A stretch of DNA of 64,000 nt from Chitinophaga sp. sic0106 (GTDB lineage: Bacteria > Bacteroidota > Bacteroidia > Chitinophagales > Chitinophagaceae), in contig NZ_JAHUWJ010000013.1 of NCBI RefSeq assembly GCF_019219075.1, positions 124,001 through 188,000 of the forward strand, written 5' to 3'. Shown one piece after another: positions 46,395 to 55,991 of this stretch. Under the pieces are notes generated by a model. That model saw only the letters and a list, made by a program, of their open reading frames with translations. It ran no database searches and was not told the DNA's origin. Every line of letters begins with the position of its first letter. Position 1 is the first letter of the stretch. The translations under genes were made by a program, and so were the position numbers.

Positions 46395-47351
46395 ATGACC
46401 ACATCTCTTAAACGCGACCGCTATACTCCCTATATCACTTTCTCCCGTAAAGAATGGGCAGAAAGAAGCAACGATGCAAAGCTGCAGCTGGCTGATTACG
46501 ACCTTGAACAATTACACGGTATGAATGAGCCACTGACCCAGGATGAGATCACCCAGGTATACCTGCCATTGGCGCACCTGCTTAACTTATTCGTCAGCGC
46601 ATCGCAACGATTACACCAGACGACCAATAGTTTCCTGGGTAGTCAGCAACATAAAGTGCCTTATATCATTGGCATTGCAGGGAGTGTGGCTGTGGGAAAA
46701 AGCACGACAGCCAGAGTTTTACAAAAGTTACTGCAGGCATGGCCGGAACATCCGCGTGTAGACCTCGTGACCACCGACGGATTCCTGTATCCCAACAAAA
46801 TATTGGAACAGAACAATATCATGAACCGGAAAGGGTTCCCGGAGAGTTATGATATCAAGCGGCTGATCCACTTCCTGGCGGATGTTAAATCCGGCAAGGA
46901 GCGTGTGGCGGCACCGCTGTATTCCCACCTGGAATACGACGTACTGCAGGGACAGTTACAATGGATAGAGCAGCCCGACGTCGTGATTGTTGAAGGGGTG
47001 AATGTATTGCAGGTGCGTCCACGACAGCAGCAGAAAGATCCCGCTGTTTTCGTATCTGATTTCTTTGATTTTTCTATTTATGTAGATGCTGCTGAAAAAG
47101 ATATCCGTAAATGGTATATCGCCCGCTTTGAGTCCTTGCGGCAGACAGCATTTCAGAATCCGGACTCATTCTTTCACCGGTATGCAAGTTTGTCTGACGG
47201 CGCCACAGTGGAACTAGCTACCCAGATCTGGGATGACATCAACAAGCCCAACCTGGAGCAGAACATTGCACCTACGCGCTATCGTGCAGGCCTGATACTG
47301 GAGAAAGGCAGCAACCATTTTGTTCAATCCATCAAACTCAGGAAAACCTGA
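46395..47351 (+). CDS. coaA: Type I pantothenate kinase
   Basis: 318 residues, normal for CoaA. It phosphorylates pantothenate, the first step to coenzyme A. The P-loop GIAGSVAVGKSTTARV, TTDGFLYPN, the RKGFPESYD substrate region and VIVEGVNVLQ are all present. Type I enzymes are less common in Bacteroidota, which often use type III, so its presence is worth noting. It sits in a run with the aldehyde dehydrogenase before it and the metallo-hydrolase five bases after it. Confidence 0.95.
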   Translation: MTTSLKRDRYTPYITFSRKEWAERSNDAKLQLADYDLEQLHGMNEPLTQDEITQVYLPLAHLLNLFVSASQRLHQTTNSFLGSQQHKVPYIIGIAGSVAVGKSTTARVLQKLLQAWPEHPRVDLVTTDGFLYPNKILEQNNIMNRKGFPESYDIKRLIHFLADVKSGKERVAAPLYSHLEYDVLQGQLQWIEQPDVVIVEGVNVLQVRPRQQQKDPAVFVSDFFDFSIYVDAAEKDIRKWYIARFESLRQTAFQNPDSFFHRYASLSDGATVELATQIWDDINKPNLEQNIAPTRYRAGLILEKGSNHFVQSIKLRKT

Positions 47352-47356
47352 TCAAC

Positions 47357-48115
47357 ATGCAATTACTATTCTTACGAAATGCCACGTTCCTGGTGGAATG
47401 GGATAACAAGAAAATCCTGGTGGACCCTATGCTGGGTGCTAAGGGAAGCATGGACCCCATCCCCAACACTGCCAACCCTGTCCGAAACCCTACAGCGGAA
47501 ATTACCCTCAGTGACATAGCGCTGCAAACGATGCTGCAGGACCTTGATGCCGTGATTGTTACACACACGCATCGCGACCATTGGGATGAAGCTGCTCAGC
47601 AGATGATCCCTAAAGACACTACTATTATTTGTCAACCGGAAGATGCGGAGAAAATTACCGCTGCGGGCTTTACCAACGTATTGCCCGTGGTGGATAGTCT
47701 CAGGTGGCAACACTTCTCCCTGCATCGTACCGGTGGTCAGCACGGTACCGGAGAAATAGGCAAGCTGATGGCGCCCGTGTCCGGCTTTGTTATTGCTGAC
47801 GGCAAACAACGTTTGTACATTGCCGGTGATACCATCTGGTGTGATGAGGTAAAGGAAGCACTGGATACTTACAAACCAGATCATACGGTGGTTAATTCCG
47901 GTGCTGCCAGGTTCTTACAGGGTGATCCAATTACCATGACAGCAAACGATGTGCTGGAGGTGATCAACCACCCTGTTAAAACCAATGTGATTGCGGTTCA
48001 TATGGAAGCCATCAATCATTGTCCGCTGACCCGCGAGGACCTTGCAGTGGCAGTAGCAGTAGCCGGGAAGGAATGTAACATCCCTGATCCCGGCGACTGG
48101 ATTATACTTAACTAA
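47357..48115 (+). CDS. MBL-fold metallo-hydrolase
   Basis: 252 residues with the metallo-beta-lactamase motif HTHRDH (His70, His72, Asp74, His75) and further metal ligands in GQHGTGEIG and AGDTIWCD. It belongs to the UlaG/YddR-like branch of cytoplasmic hydrolases; substrate unknown. It is the last gene of the aldehyde dehydrogenase-coaA unit. Confidence 0.88.
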   Translation: MQLLFLRNATFLVEWDNKKILVDPMLGAKGSMDPIPNTANPVRNPTAEITLSDIALQTMLQDLDAVIVTHTHRDHWDEAAQQMIPKDTTIICQPEDAEKITAAGFTNVLPVVDSLRWQHFSLHRTGGQHGTGEIGKLMAPVSGFVIADGKQRLYIAGDTIWCDEVKEALDTYKPDHTVVNSGAARFLQGDPITMTANDVLEVINHPVKTNVIAVHMEAINHCPLTREDLAVAVAVAGKECNIPDPGDWIILN

Positions 48116-48125
48116 TTAGATGTAC

Positions 48126-48159
48126 CAATTGGGAGAGTGGTTTACTGCTTTCCCAATTG
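48126..48159. terminator. Stem-loop between convergent genes
   Basis: CAATTGGGAGAG (48126-48137) pairs with CTTTCCCAATTG (48148-48159), with two G-T pairs and a 10-base loop. The right arm belongs to a copy of the neighbouring DUF6607 gene's 3' end. No T-run. Confidence 0.5.
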
Positions 48160-48201
48160 ATTCCCTTCGGAACCGCTATTGATTCCGATGGCCGTTCATT
48201 A

Positions 48202-49149
48202 CTACTGCTTTCCCAACTGGATTTCATTCGGAATAAACTGTTGTAATACCCCGCTGATAGCTGTTTCCAGCGCTACACCACTCAACTCTTTTTTTCTGGA
48301 TTTTGCTTCCAGGTCCATCATCACTTTATAGAACGGCTGATCGTTTATCTTCTTTTTCAGTTCAATAGAATTCCCTGTTGCATAAACTTTTTCCCACTGG
48401 GTGCGTACCACTGCCCAGAAGGCTTTGTTTTGCTCCCAGAATTCCTTCGCCTGCTGGCATTTATTCTCGTCAATACGCTTGTAGGTGTTCACGCCTTTTT
48501 CGCCTACGATGAACAGATCGGTACCGTTATCACGTTTGATTTTTTTGTTATCCTGGATATGCAGGGAGCCAAAGCTGGTAACCTCGTGGCGGTTGGTACG
48601 TTGCAATACGTTGTAGTCGCTGCGGGTGGTGTATTCTCTCCTTGGCAACGGCGCATCTGCGGTGCTTTCCCAGTAGTGGCGGCCATCGGCATGAATCCAG
48701 GTAGCAGAACCTTCATAGCGGGGTTCATCGTCCACCCCGTATACTTTCTGTGTCCACTGGCCTTTCACTGTTGCAGCAGGCAGACTTTTCTTTTCATAGC
48801 GATCATTTTTGTCGTAGGTGAGCAATTGCTGATTTTGATACATCCAGTCTTCCGTCCAGTGCTTAATCACTTCACCACCCGCCACCAGCAGATGCTGCAG
48901 AATGATGCGGTCACCTTTTTCCTCTGCTACGGTCACTAATTCGACTGCATCGGTTATTTTATGGTAACCCTTAGGCTTATACGAAGTATCGCCGGGAAAT
49001 GTTTCGGTGTATTCGAAAGTCACTTCCATACAACCGCACATATTTTTAATGGCGGCTTTATCTTCTTTGAGTTTGCCGGCATCTTTCTGCGCAAGGAGTG
49101 AAAGCGGGCAGATCACACTGGCAACGGCTAGTTTAATAATCTTGTTCAT
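48202..49149 (-). CDS. DUF6607 family exported protein
   Basis: 315 residues with a signal peptide (MNKIIKLAVASVICPLSLLAQ). The MCGCMEVTFEYTETF start and the YEGSATWIHADGRHYWE middle match the DUF6607 family, which is repeatedly found beside heme receptors in Bacteroidota; its role is unknown. It is last in a unit with HmuY and the TonB receptor (gaps of 26 and 19 bases). The stop is a double TAG TAA, and an imperfect copy of its last codons lies 30 bases further on. Confidence 0.8.
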   Translation of the reverse strand: MNKIIKLAVASVICPLSLLAQKDAGKLKEDKAAIKNMCGCMEVTFEYTETFPGDTSYKPKGYHKITDAVELVTVAEEKGDRIILQHLLVAGGEVIKHWTEDWMYQNQQLLTYDKNDRYEKKSLPAATVKGQWTQKVYGVDDEPRYEGSATWIHADGRHYWESTADAPLPRREYTTRSDYNVLQRTNRHEVTSFGSLHIQDNKKIKRDNGTDLFIVGEKGVNTYKRIDENKCQQAKEFWEQNKAFWAVVRTQWEKVYATGNSIELKKKINDQPFYKVMMDLEAKSRKKELSGVALETAISGVLQQFIPNEIQLGKQ

Positions 49150-49175
49150 GTAAATATATCGCAGGTTAAATGATA

Positions 49176-49766
49176 TTAAAATTTAGTGGTACCGTTAGTT
49201 TGCAGTACGTACTGGAATTTGTACAATCTGGAAACGGAAGTAAGGTCCGGGTTTGCAGGTGCATCTTTATAGTAGCTCAGGATTTCCACTTTTGCGTATT
49301 TGCCACCAGGTGTTTTGATGATAAGCACTTTACCAGGTACGGTGGAGATAATATGCGTAGTAGCATTGTAGCTATACCAGCTTTTGAAGGTAAGGTTACC
49401 GGTGGAGTCGCTGACATAACCCGCAGCGGGTGCTTCTGCCAGGGTAGTAAATACTCCGCTTACCACTTGTCCTACTGCTTTACCAGGGCCACTAACACCG
49501 CCGTTGATAATGATGGAGGTAGCTTTAAATCCGATATCCCATTTGGAAGATGCAGAGTCGGAGTTGGCAATTACTTTGTTATCGGCGAGGCTGTATAGTG
49601 TATAGGAACCCTTATTAGCGGTATCGGCAGCAAGGTTGGTAACAGTGATGGTTTTCAATTCAACTACCGGCGCCGTGGTATTATCATCATCACTTTTGCT
49701 GCAGCTGGTGGCGAAAATAGTTAAGGCTACTGCAGAGATACCGGTTAGTTTGTTTAAAAATTTCAT
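49176..49766 (-). CDS. hmuY: HmuY-like heme-binding lipoprotein
   Basis: 196 residues. Lipobox FATSC with Cys22, then a short acidic stretch and the HmuY fold (SKWDIGFKATSIIINGG, the AGYVSDSTGNLTFKSWYSYN region and KYAKVEILSYYKD). HmuY proteins capture heme outside the cell and pass it to a TonB receptor. Whether this one has the two heme-binding histidines of the Porphyromonas protein is doubtful: the mature part has only one His (TTHIIS), so the ligand may differ. Confidence 0.8.
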   Translation of the reverse strand: MKFLNKLTGISAVALTIFATSCSKSDDDNTTAPVVELKTITVTNLAADTANKGSYTLYSLADNKVIANSDSASSKWDIGFKATSIIINGGVSGPGKAVGQVVSGVFTTLAEAPAAGYVSDSTGNLTFKSWYSYNATTHIISTVPGKVLIIKTPGGKYAKVEILSYYKDAPANPDLTSVSRLYKFQYVLQTNGTTKF

Positions 49767-49785
49767 AGCGATTGTTTATGTTTAT

Positions 49786-51861
49786 TTATTTGAAATGTTG
49801 AAATATGTAGGTAATTGCGGCGGTATATACTCTTCCTGGCAGGGTAGGTATATGTGCCGCATCTGTATAATTCAAAATATTATCTGCCGTCACCTGAAAC
49901 CGGAAGCGATTATCCATAAAGCTCTTTGCTACTGCCAGGTTCAGGGTTGCATATCCGGGAGCGAATTCGCTTTTTTTGTCCGGTACATTATTGCCGTTTT
50001 CGTCAACAAAACCATACTTGCTACGATAAATCACGCGCAGGTTAGCATCCAGGCCACGCATCGTATTGATATATCTGATTTTCAGGTTAGCGGCATGATG
50101 GGAGCGGTTGAACAGCCCGAAATATTCACCGCGGGTTAACACACGCGTCTGGTGTGTATTTTCATCGACTGTGTATACTTCATCACTCTTTACTTTGTTG
50201 AGCAGTTCATTGTCAATAGCCATCAGGTATTGATATCCGCCCGCCACCTGCCAATGTTTTTGTATGGCTTGATTAATTTCTACTTCAGCACCATAGGTCG
50301 TAATCCTGTTCACGTTTACGTAGCTATATACACTGAAGTCATTCGTTTTCTGTGCGATGGCCCTCGTATCAATCAGGTTGTTTACCCGGTTGAGGAAGAA
50401 GTTCACATTTGCACGCGTATTTTTCCATAGATTGGATTGCAATCCGGCATTATAAGACCAGGAGCTTTCGGCGTTCAGGTCCGATAATTTATCCAGATCG
50501 TAGTTGATGCTTTTTATTTCTCCGGCTGCCTCCATTTGCCGGATGATATCTGCTGCCAGCTTAGTTCCGACTACACTATATCCCACTGCTGCATTGTTGA
50601 AGTGCAGGTATAGCTGTCTGAAATCCGGCGCACGATAACCCCGGCCAACGGAACCCAGCACTTTCAGGTAGTCATTTATTTTGTACGATACCGAGACCTT
50701 CGGACTTATCTGGCTGGGATACTGGTTATGCGTATCAAAACGGGCACCAAGCAATACACTCCAAGCATCCGTAGGATGCCAGTTTTCCTGCACAAACAGG
50801 TATCCGCTGTTAAAGGACATGCGTTCATCGTACCTGGTTGCTTCCAGCGATTCATGAATGTATCCTGCGCCGACAGTAAGGATACTGGTTTTGTTCATTG
50901 TCCAGTCGAACTGATATTCCGGTTTCAGGTACTGCTGCGTAAAATAAGATGCGTCATATAATTTCTTATCATCCTGGTATTCCATTTTTTCATCGGTTGC
51001 ATACCTGGAATAATATAAGCGCAGCTGATGTGACCATTGCTCTACCGGCTTGAATCTTACGACAACGGAGGCGTTTGCATCCGATTCCCTGGTATTATCC
51101 AGTACTCTTTTTCCTGCTTCATCGAAATAACCTGATGCCCGCTGATCGAAATACCTGCCGGTAACGATTGTTTGCCATTTACGGCTCCAGTCGTGCTGCC
51201 AACGGGTTTGCCCGGTGACTGCATGGTAAGGAAACACGCTTGGATTAACAGCGTCCCCAATGGTATATCCATTTGTATTAAAATAGTTTCCGTTTAAAGA
51301 AAAGCTACCTTTTTCATATGGCATCAGTGTTCCGGCATCCAATTGCCAGGTTCTGTTGCTGCCATATCTGGCAGTGGCATTTGTCTGCCCGTTTTTACTC
51401 TTATTGCTGGTAATAATATTTATAACACCAGCCATGGCATCACTGCCATACAGCGAGGATACAGGACCTTTAATAATCTCTATTCTTTCAATATTGCTCA
51501 CTACTATCCTTGACAGATCGAGGGTGCCGGCTGTTCTTCCGATAAGCGGTTCACCATCAAGCAATATGAGTGTATATTCTGCTTCGAGGCCTTGCATTTG
51601 TACACCGGTACCGTGATTACTAGTAATGAAAAGGCCGGTTTGTTCTGCCAGTACCTGATCCAGGTGCATGGCGCCCATGCTTTGCAGCTGCTCCTTTTTA
51701 ATAACGGTAACGGCTATAGGTATTTTCTGCTGCAGCTGTTCGTTTCGGGTAGCGGTAACAACCACTTCCTGTAATACTTTATTGTCAGCAACAGTGTCTG
51801 TTTGGGCAAATAGATTCCAGGGCCACCACAGGCAGCCTAATAGGATCATATATTTCAGCAT
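49786..51861 (-). CDS. TonB-dependent outer-membrane receptor (heme/HmuR-like)
   Basis: 691 residues. Signal peptide, then a TonB box-like EVVVTATRN segment and the plug domain (AVTVIKKEQLQSMGA, IERIEIIKGPVSSLYGSDAMAGVINIITS-type region at about 100-130), followed by a 22-strand barrel ending AAITYIFQHFK. Together with the HmuY and DUF6607 genes downstream this looks like a heme uptake operon. The possible -7 box (51884-51891, TACTTTCG) is one mismatch from consensus. Confidence 0.88.
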   Translation of the reverse strand: MLKYMILLGCLWWPWNLFAQTDTVADNKVLQEVVVTATRNEQLQQKIPIAVTVIKKEQLQSMGAMHLDQVLAEQTGLFITSNHGTGVQMQGLEAEYTLILLDGEPLIGRTAGTLDLSRIVVSNIERIEIIKGPVSSLYGSDAMAGVINIITSNKSKNGQTNATARYGSNRTWQLDAGTLMPYEKGSFSLNGNYFNTNGYTIGDAVNPSVFPYHAVTGQTRWQHDWSRKWQTIVTGRYFDQRASGYFDEAGKRVLDNTRESDANASVVVRFKPVEQWSHQLRLYYSRYATDEKMEYQDDKKLYDASYFTQQYLKPEYQFDWTMNKTSILTVGAGYIHESLEATRYDERMSFNSGYLFVQENWHPTDAWSVLLGARFDTHNQYPSQISPKVSVSYKINDYLKVLGSVGRGYRAPDFRQLYLHFNNAAVGYSVVGTKLAADIIRQMEAAGEIKSINYDLDKLSDLNAESSWSYNAGLQSNLWKNTRANVNFFLNRVNNLIDTRAIAQKTNDFSVYSYVNVNRITTYGAEVEINQAIQKHWQVAGGYQYLMAIDNELLNKVKSDEVYTVDENTHQTRVLTRGEYFGLFNRSHHAANLKIRYINTMRGLDANLRVIYRSKYGFVDENGNNVPDKKSEFAPGYATLNLAVAKSFMDNRFRFQVTADNILNYTDAAHIPTLPGRVYTAAITYIFQHFK

Positions 51862-51977
51862 TTCTGATTTATGAATTGTACCGCGAAAGTAGACTCCAAT
51901 AATTTATTTGAGTCTCCCAAGCGGGAAATTCATTTACGCAAAACGGAAATCTGAAAATAACTAACCTATCAGCTTAA

Positions 51978-52364
51978 TTATACCCATTCATTAATATGGC
52001 TGGCGTTCCCCATACTCATTTCCCGTGCAGAAATGGTAAAGCTAATCGTCATGGGATGCTCATCTGCATAGTGAAATACTTCTTCGAACTTTACCAGGTA
52101 TCCTTCTTTAAACTCCAGGCATTTCAGTTTGGCATCCGTATCTCTTTTATAGAAGGTAACAGTTCCGTCTCTACGTTCAAAATTGTTCACCATCCATTCA
52201 AACAGGTCAGTTTTACCATTGGACTCCACGGTAAGACTAATCCTGCCTCCCCTGGTAATAGCCGAAGGTCTTCCCGTGGCATCTGTTTCCTGGCTTAACG
52301 TGTAGGCTACACGTTGCACGTTAAAATTTTCTCCATTAATGGTAAGGACAGACTTAAATGACAT
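51978..52364 (-). CDS. tssD: Type VI secretion tube protein TssD (Hcp)
   Basis: 128 residues with the Bacteroidota TssD pattern (SFKSVLTINGENFNVQRVAY, QETDATGRPSAITRGGRISLTVES, FYKRDTDAKLKCLEF). It forms hexameric rings that stack into the tube driven out by sheath contraction; such proteins often carry effectors in the ring lumen. No signal peptide. Last gene of the tssG-N-K-O-D run, 66 bases after tssO. Type iii genomes often have several tssD copies. Confidence 0.92.
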   Translation of the reverse strand: MSFKSVLTINGENFNVQRVAYTLSQETDATGRPSAITRGGRISLTVESNGKTDLFEWMVNNFERRDGTVTFYKRDTDAKLKCLEFKEGYLVKFEEVFHYADEHPMTISFTISAREMSMGNASHINEWV

Positions 52365-52430
52365 AGTCGTAATTATTAAAGGTTAACAAACAAAGTGAAT
52401 AATGACTGATGAGTGAGAATTGGTCCTTGA

Positions 52431-52949
52431 TTATTGCGCGCGACTATTCACCAGTAGCATTCTGCAATTATCAAGGTCTCTTGTTCTTGATTCAAGCTGC
52501 TGTAGCAATGTGGCATTTTCAGTCTTCAAGGTGAGGATAGCCTGCTGGGCCTGGCTACTTTCCCTGAGTTGTTGTTTGCATTGTTGGAGCAGCAGGCAAC
52601 ATTGCACCACATCATCATAAAATGAAAAATTTGGGTTAGAGGCAGCAGCTATATTCCGCATACCCGCCAGTGTAGCTGCAATGACCTGGTCTGTATAGAC
52701 AGCATTATTTCCAGGTTCGTTCACAGCCACCAGCTCGCGTCTGACTATTGTTAGCCGCCTCATAAATGAATCCTGCAACATTTGTTGGGACTCCTGGAAC
52801 ATTAATTCATGTCTTAATACCCGGTTTTCCAAAACGGGCACCTGATAATGATAGAATATCCCTGCAAACAATAATCCCATTGATAATACATATAGCAGTA
52901 TAAATAGTATTAGTGCTTTTTTACGTGCTGTGTGGTTTAATGGTTTCAT
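52431..52949 (-). CDS. tssO: Type VI secretion protein TssO
   Basis: 172 residues. Short cytoplasmic start, one membrane helix (about 11-32, ALILFILLYVLSMGLLFAGIFY), then a long periplasmic coiled coil with heptad Leu/Ile spacing (LTLKTENATLLQQLESRTRDLDN). This layout and place between tssK and tssD fit TssO, a type-iii-specific part of the trans-envelope complex. Sequence identity alone is weak, so the call leans on layout and context. Confidence 0.8.
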   Translation of the reverse strand: MKPLNHTARKKALILFILLYVLSMGLLFAGIFYHYQVPVLENRVLRHELMFQESQQMLQDSFMRRLTIVRRELVAVNEPGNNAVYTDQVIAATLAGMRNIAAASNPNFSFYDDVVQCCLLLQQCKQQLRESSQAQQAILTLKTENATLLQQLESRTRDLDNCRMLLVNSRAQ

Positions 52950-52992
52950 AATCTATCAGCGGTTTAATGGATTCCAGGCCTTACCTGAAGGC

Positions 52993-54153
52993 CTATTCCG
53001 AAAAAGACCATTTTGCTTTTTTTGTTTGCTTTTCATATACCGGATTTGCGACTCTTTCCTCTTTGACGAAAATATTAGCATCCGGGCGCCTGCCCATGAA
53101 TTCCAGCTGACTGATCGCGTGGGTAAGTTTATGTACCAGTTCCACGAATGTGTGTAAGGGCCTCAAAGCTGTCATCATGTCCTGATGATGGTAGGCTGTT
53201 AATACTGCGGTCGCCATGATTTGCTCTATTTCTCCAGGCGTCATATCTACCCATTCGGAGAAATATTGTATTAACTCCTCTTTCATATGAGCGGCGCGTT
53301 GGTCAATAGCACCGTTCCAGGTAGCAGCAATTTTGTATAGTAACTCATACCATTCATACGGGGCAATATGTTGCAGCCCATTTGTTTGCCAGCAGATATG
53401 ATGCAATAAAATGGCAGACAAATGCTCAGCTATGTAAAGCATAGCCATCGCCAGTTCGTGGGACTGTTGTCTGCCATATACTTTTTGAATAATCACTTTG
53501 CAATTAGCATATATATACCCCAGCTGCGCATTGGTTTTATTTGCCAGCTCCAGCATCAATGGATGCGCACCCAACCTCACACATGGCGGAATATAGGAAT
53601 AGTCCATTACCCATGTACCTTGTTGAAGAATAAGTCTTCCCAAAGGCAGCTCCCACCATGAAGCATTGTTTTCTTCCGGCAGATACGCTGTTGCCACGGA
53701 AAGCAAGGCCTCCTCTATGACATAGTAAGTTTTATAAGGCAGGGTATCTGTGTTGGTATGCCCTGCTGGTATCCTATCGAACGGCCGCAGCTGCAGCAAT
53801 ACATACTGTTGATTACCTTTAGCTGGTAGTCTGCAGGTACATTCCAGGACGGGACGTAGTTGCACCTCTTTTATTCCCGCAGGCACCTGAATAACAGCCC
53901 CTCCAGGCATGATTGCGTGACAGGCCGTTACTGTTAATTGGTACATATCTCCGGTTCCTGGCGTTAAAACTATTTTGAAATCTGGCGGATTGCTCCGCTC
54001 GCACAAGAGTCCATACCGGCGCCCTGCTGTCAACGACTGGAATACCTGATATGTGCGGGAGATCAAGGCGTTTTCCGTATCGATAAAATGCTGGCTATGT
54101 ATTTTCATTCCATCCTGCCAGTTCAGCAATGGATAATATACAAGTGTGTTCAT
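52993..54153 (-). CDS. tssK: Type VI secretion baseplate protein TssK
   Basis: 386 residues. The N-terminus (YPLLNWQDGMKIHSQHF) is the TssK shoulder signature, and the C-terminal half is helical. TssK links the baseplate to the membrane complex. It is cytoplasmic and lies 18 bases after tssN. Length is slightly below proteobacterial TssK, as usual for type iii loci. Confidence 0.85.
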   Translation of the reverse strand: MNTLVYYPLLNWQDGMKIHSQHFIDTENALISRTYQVFQSLTAGRRYGLLCERSNPPDFKIVLTPGTGDMYQLTVTACHAIMPGGAVIQVPAGIKEVQLRPVLECTCRLPAKGNQQYVLLQLRPFDRIPAGHTNTDTLPYKTYYVIEEALLSVATAYLPEENNASWWELPLGRLILQQGTWVMDYSYIPPCVRLGAHPLMLELANKTNAQLGYIYANCKVIIQKVYGRQQSHELAMAMLYIAEHLSAILLHHICWQTNGLQHIAPYEWYELLYKIAATWNGAIDQRAAHMKEELIQYFSEWVDMTPGEIEQIMATAVLTAYHHQDMMTALRPLHTFVELVHKLTHAISQLEFMGRRPDANIFVKEERVANPVYEKQTKKAKWSFSE

Positions 54154-54171
54154 GGTTAATCAAATCAATGG

Positions 54172-54999
54172 TTATACACGCAAGCAAACAATGACGCTAT
54201 TTTCTTTTATACCTGTAAATTGCACTGGCCTGTTGTAATCAATAATTGCTGCCGGCCAGTATTTTCTTAGTCTGAAGAATTGCCAGTGGTAAGCATCTCC
54301 TCCAGCGTTCAGCAATTCAATCTTTTGTTCCGGATGCTTTTCATTGTAGTCATTGAGGAAATGATAGAAGAAGTCACCCCAGCTGATATGCAGCGGTGCC
54401 CTTGCTCTGAAATAAGTGAATGTGTGCCGGTCTTTCATTTTACTAATCCGAAGTCCTACCACCAGCAGCTCGTTCATATCTTCCTCTGCAATATCATCTA
54501 CCATAGTAGGTACAGGATAGATCCAGGGAGCATAGGCAGGTGTTGGGAGATTATAGAAAGCCTTTCCCATTTCAATCATCACCAAGATCAATAATACCAT
54601 AACCTGTACTCGCCACAGCAGTATGGTGGCCAGGGATGAAATGAATGCCCAATAACAGGCAGCATACGCCAATGTACTTACTAACAATACATAACACAGG
54701 CCAATTAAAAATTCCAAACGCATCCTACGATACTTATTGACACGCAGGAAGCTTATCAGCAAGGCGATGTAAGCTCCAACCGATATTGCTACCGCTTCTG
54801 CAACTAGAAATATCAGCCAAGGCGTGGCCAGCAGTTTCGGTACCAACATGGTAGTGATGGTTCCCACGCCCAAACCGGATAGTAATAATATCAAAATAAC
54901 CGGTTTGGCTTTTGCTGAGGCTATCCAGCAGTAACGGCTAACAATAGCCAGACCAATGGTTGCGGCTACAAGTAAGGTTAACAGTAACAGGTTTTTCAT
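54172..54999 (-). CDS. tssN: Type VI secretion membrane protein TssN
   Basis: 275 residues. The N-terminal half has about five or six membrane helices, and the C-terminal half (about 155-275) is cytoplasmic with a conserved FTYFRARAPLHISWGDFFYHFLNDYNE region. This matches TssN, the type-iii-specific inner-membrane part that replaces TssJLM functions. It starts 13 bases after tssG. Confidence 0.82.
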   Translation of the reverse strand: MKNLLLLTLLVAATIGLAIVSRYCWIASAKAKPVILILLLSGLGVGTITTMLVPKLLATPWLIFLVAEAVAISVGAYIALLISFLRVNKYRRMRLEFLIGLCYVLLVSTLAYAACYWAFISSLATILLWRVQVMVLLILVMIEMGKAFYNLPTPAYAPWIYPVPTMVDDIAEEDMNELLVVGLRISKMKDRHTFTYFRARAPLHISWGDFFYHFLNDYNEKHPEQKIELLNAGGDAYHWQFFRLRKYWPAAIIDYNRPVQFTGIKENSVIVCLRV

Positions 55000-55012
55000 G
55001 TACCAATTGAGT

Positions 55013-55774
55013 TTAACAATAACTATTAATACCTAACTGAAAGTTGCCGCAAAGTTCGGATGGATGCGGCAATATTTTCCAGACAATATCAGTTGCCACA
55101 GGTAGGCTGCCTGTACATATCCGGCGCAGAGCTGCCCCTTTATCCATATGGGGCATAAAATCTACCGATAATGATTGTTCGATGGGACCAATAGTTACTT
55201 CCACCAGAGGCATTAGCGTAAAACAGCTATCTCCGATCACAAAAGTTTCACCTAAACTATCAGTTTCCACCTGCTCACACACTGGGGCTATTTTCCGCAA
55301 CCCGCGTTCGCAACTAAGATGAATCTGTTCGCCAAACCTCCGGGATAACTGTAAAGCAAAAGATCTCAACTCAGCCTCCTTTAAACAAATTTGCTCCGGT
55401 ACTACCAGTGGCGCTTGATGGTCCGTTAAGGTGTAGGTGGTCAGCATACAACTAAATTCAAACAGCAAACTATCGAAAGGAAAAAAGAAGCGACGCGCCG
55501 CAGCATCTTCCCTTTTTAGTTTCCTGCTAAATGCTGCCATCTGATCCACATTTGATAGTACTTCCTGATCTAAATTTTCATGAAACAAAAATTCAGGTAA
55601 TACATCAAAGAGGCTATTCCGTCGTAATAGAAAATTATCAGCTGAAATAATTTCCAGCTCTGGTAATAAGCTACGGAAAGTGTCACCTTTGCAGGAAACA
55701 GTAGACCTATTACTCTTTAAAAGAGACAATACTGATTCTGCGGAAACTGTATGAAAAGAAGTATAATCAGGCAT
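55013..55774 (-). CDS. tssG: Type VI secretion baseplate protein TssG
   Basis: About 253 residues. Although divergent, the C-terminal half keeps the TssG pattern: SLGETFVIGDSCFTLMP, then VTIGPIEQSLSVDFMP and a final LGINSYC resembling the LG-x-x-SYL ending. TssG forms baseplate wedges with TssF, TssE and TssK. The open frame runs to 55846, but a promoter (55844-55874) overlaps the extra part, so the Met at 55774 (MPDYTSFH) is chosen. It leads the tssG-N-K-O-D run. Confidence 0.72.
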   Translation of the reverse strand: MPDYTSFHTVSAESVLSLLKSNRSTVSCKGDTFRSLLPELEIISADNFLLRRNSLFDVLPEFLFHENLDQEVLSNVDQMAAFSRKLKREDAAARRFFFPFDSLLFEFSCMLTTYTLTDHQAPLVVPEQICLKEAELRSFALQLSRRFGEQIHLSCERGLRKIAPVCEQVETDSLGETFVIGDSCFTLMPLVEVTIGPIEQSLSVDFMPHMDKGAALRRICTGSLPVATDIVWKILPHPSELCGNFQLGINSYC

Positions 55775-55843
55775 AAAGTAAAGGTTAACTATTAAAAAGC
55801 CTGAAGGAAATGGAGTAAAGAAATGAATGCCGGAGGCGCCATA

Positions 55844-55874
55844 CAAAAGTATAGGAATTTAAAAATAACAACAA
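55844..55874 (-). promoter_or_regulatory. Promoter of the tssG-N-K-O-D unit
   Basis: Minus-strand TACTTTTG (55844-55851) is an exact -7 box, and TTG (55872-55874) lies 20 bases upstream. Transcription would start near 55837, giving a leader of about 60 bases and supporting the tssG start at 55774. Confidence 0.6.
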
Positions 55875-55991
55875 AAAAATATTTTCATTTCAACTACTTT
55901 TTTTAAAATAAATTTAATCATATTTGCAATACATCATACCATATCGATACCGACCATACAATACATTGTTTGATAACCAAAAACCTTAACG

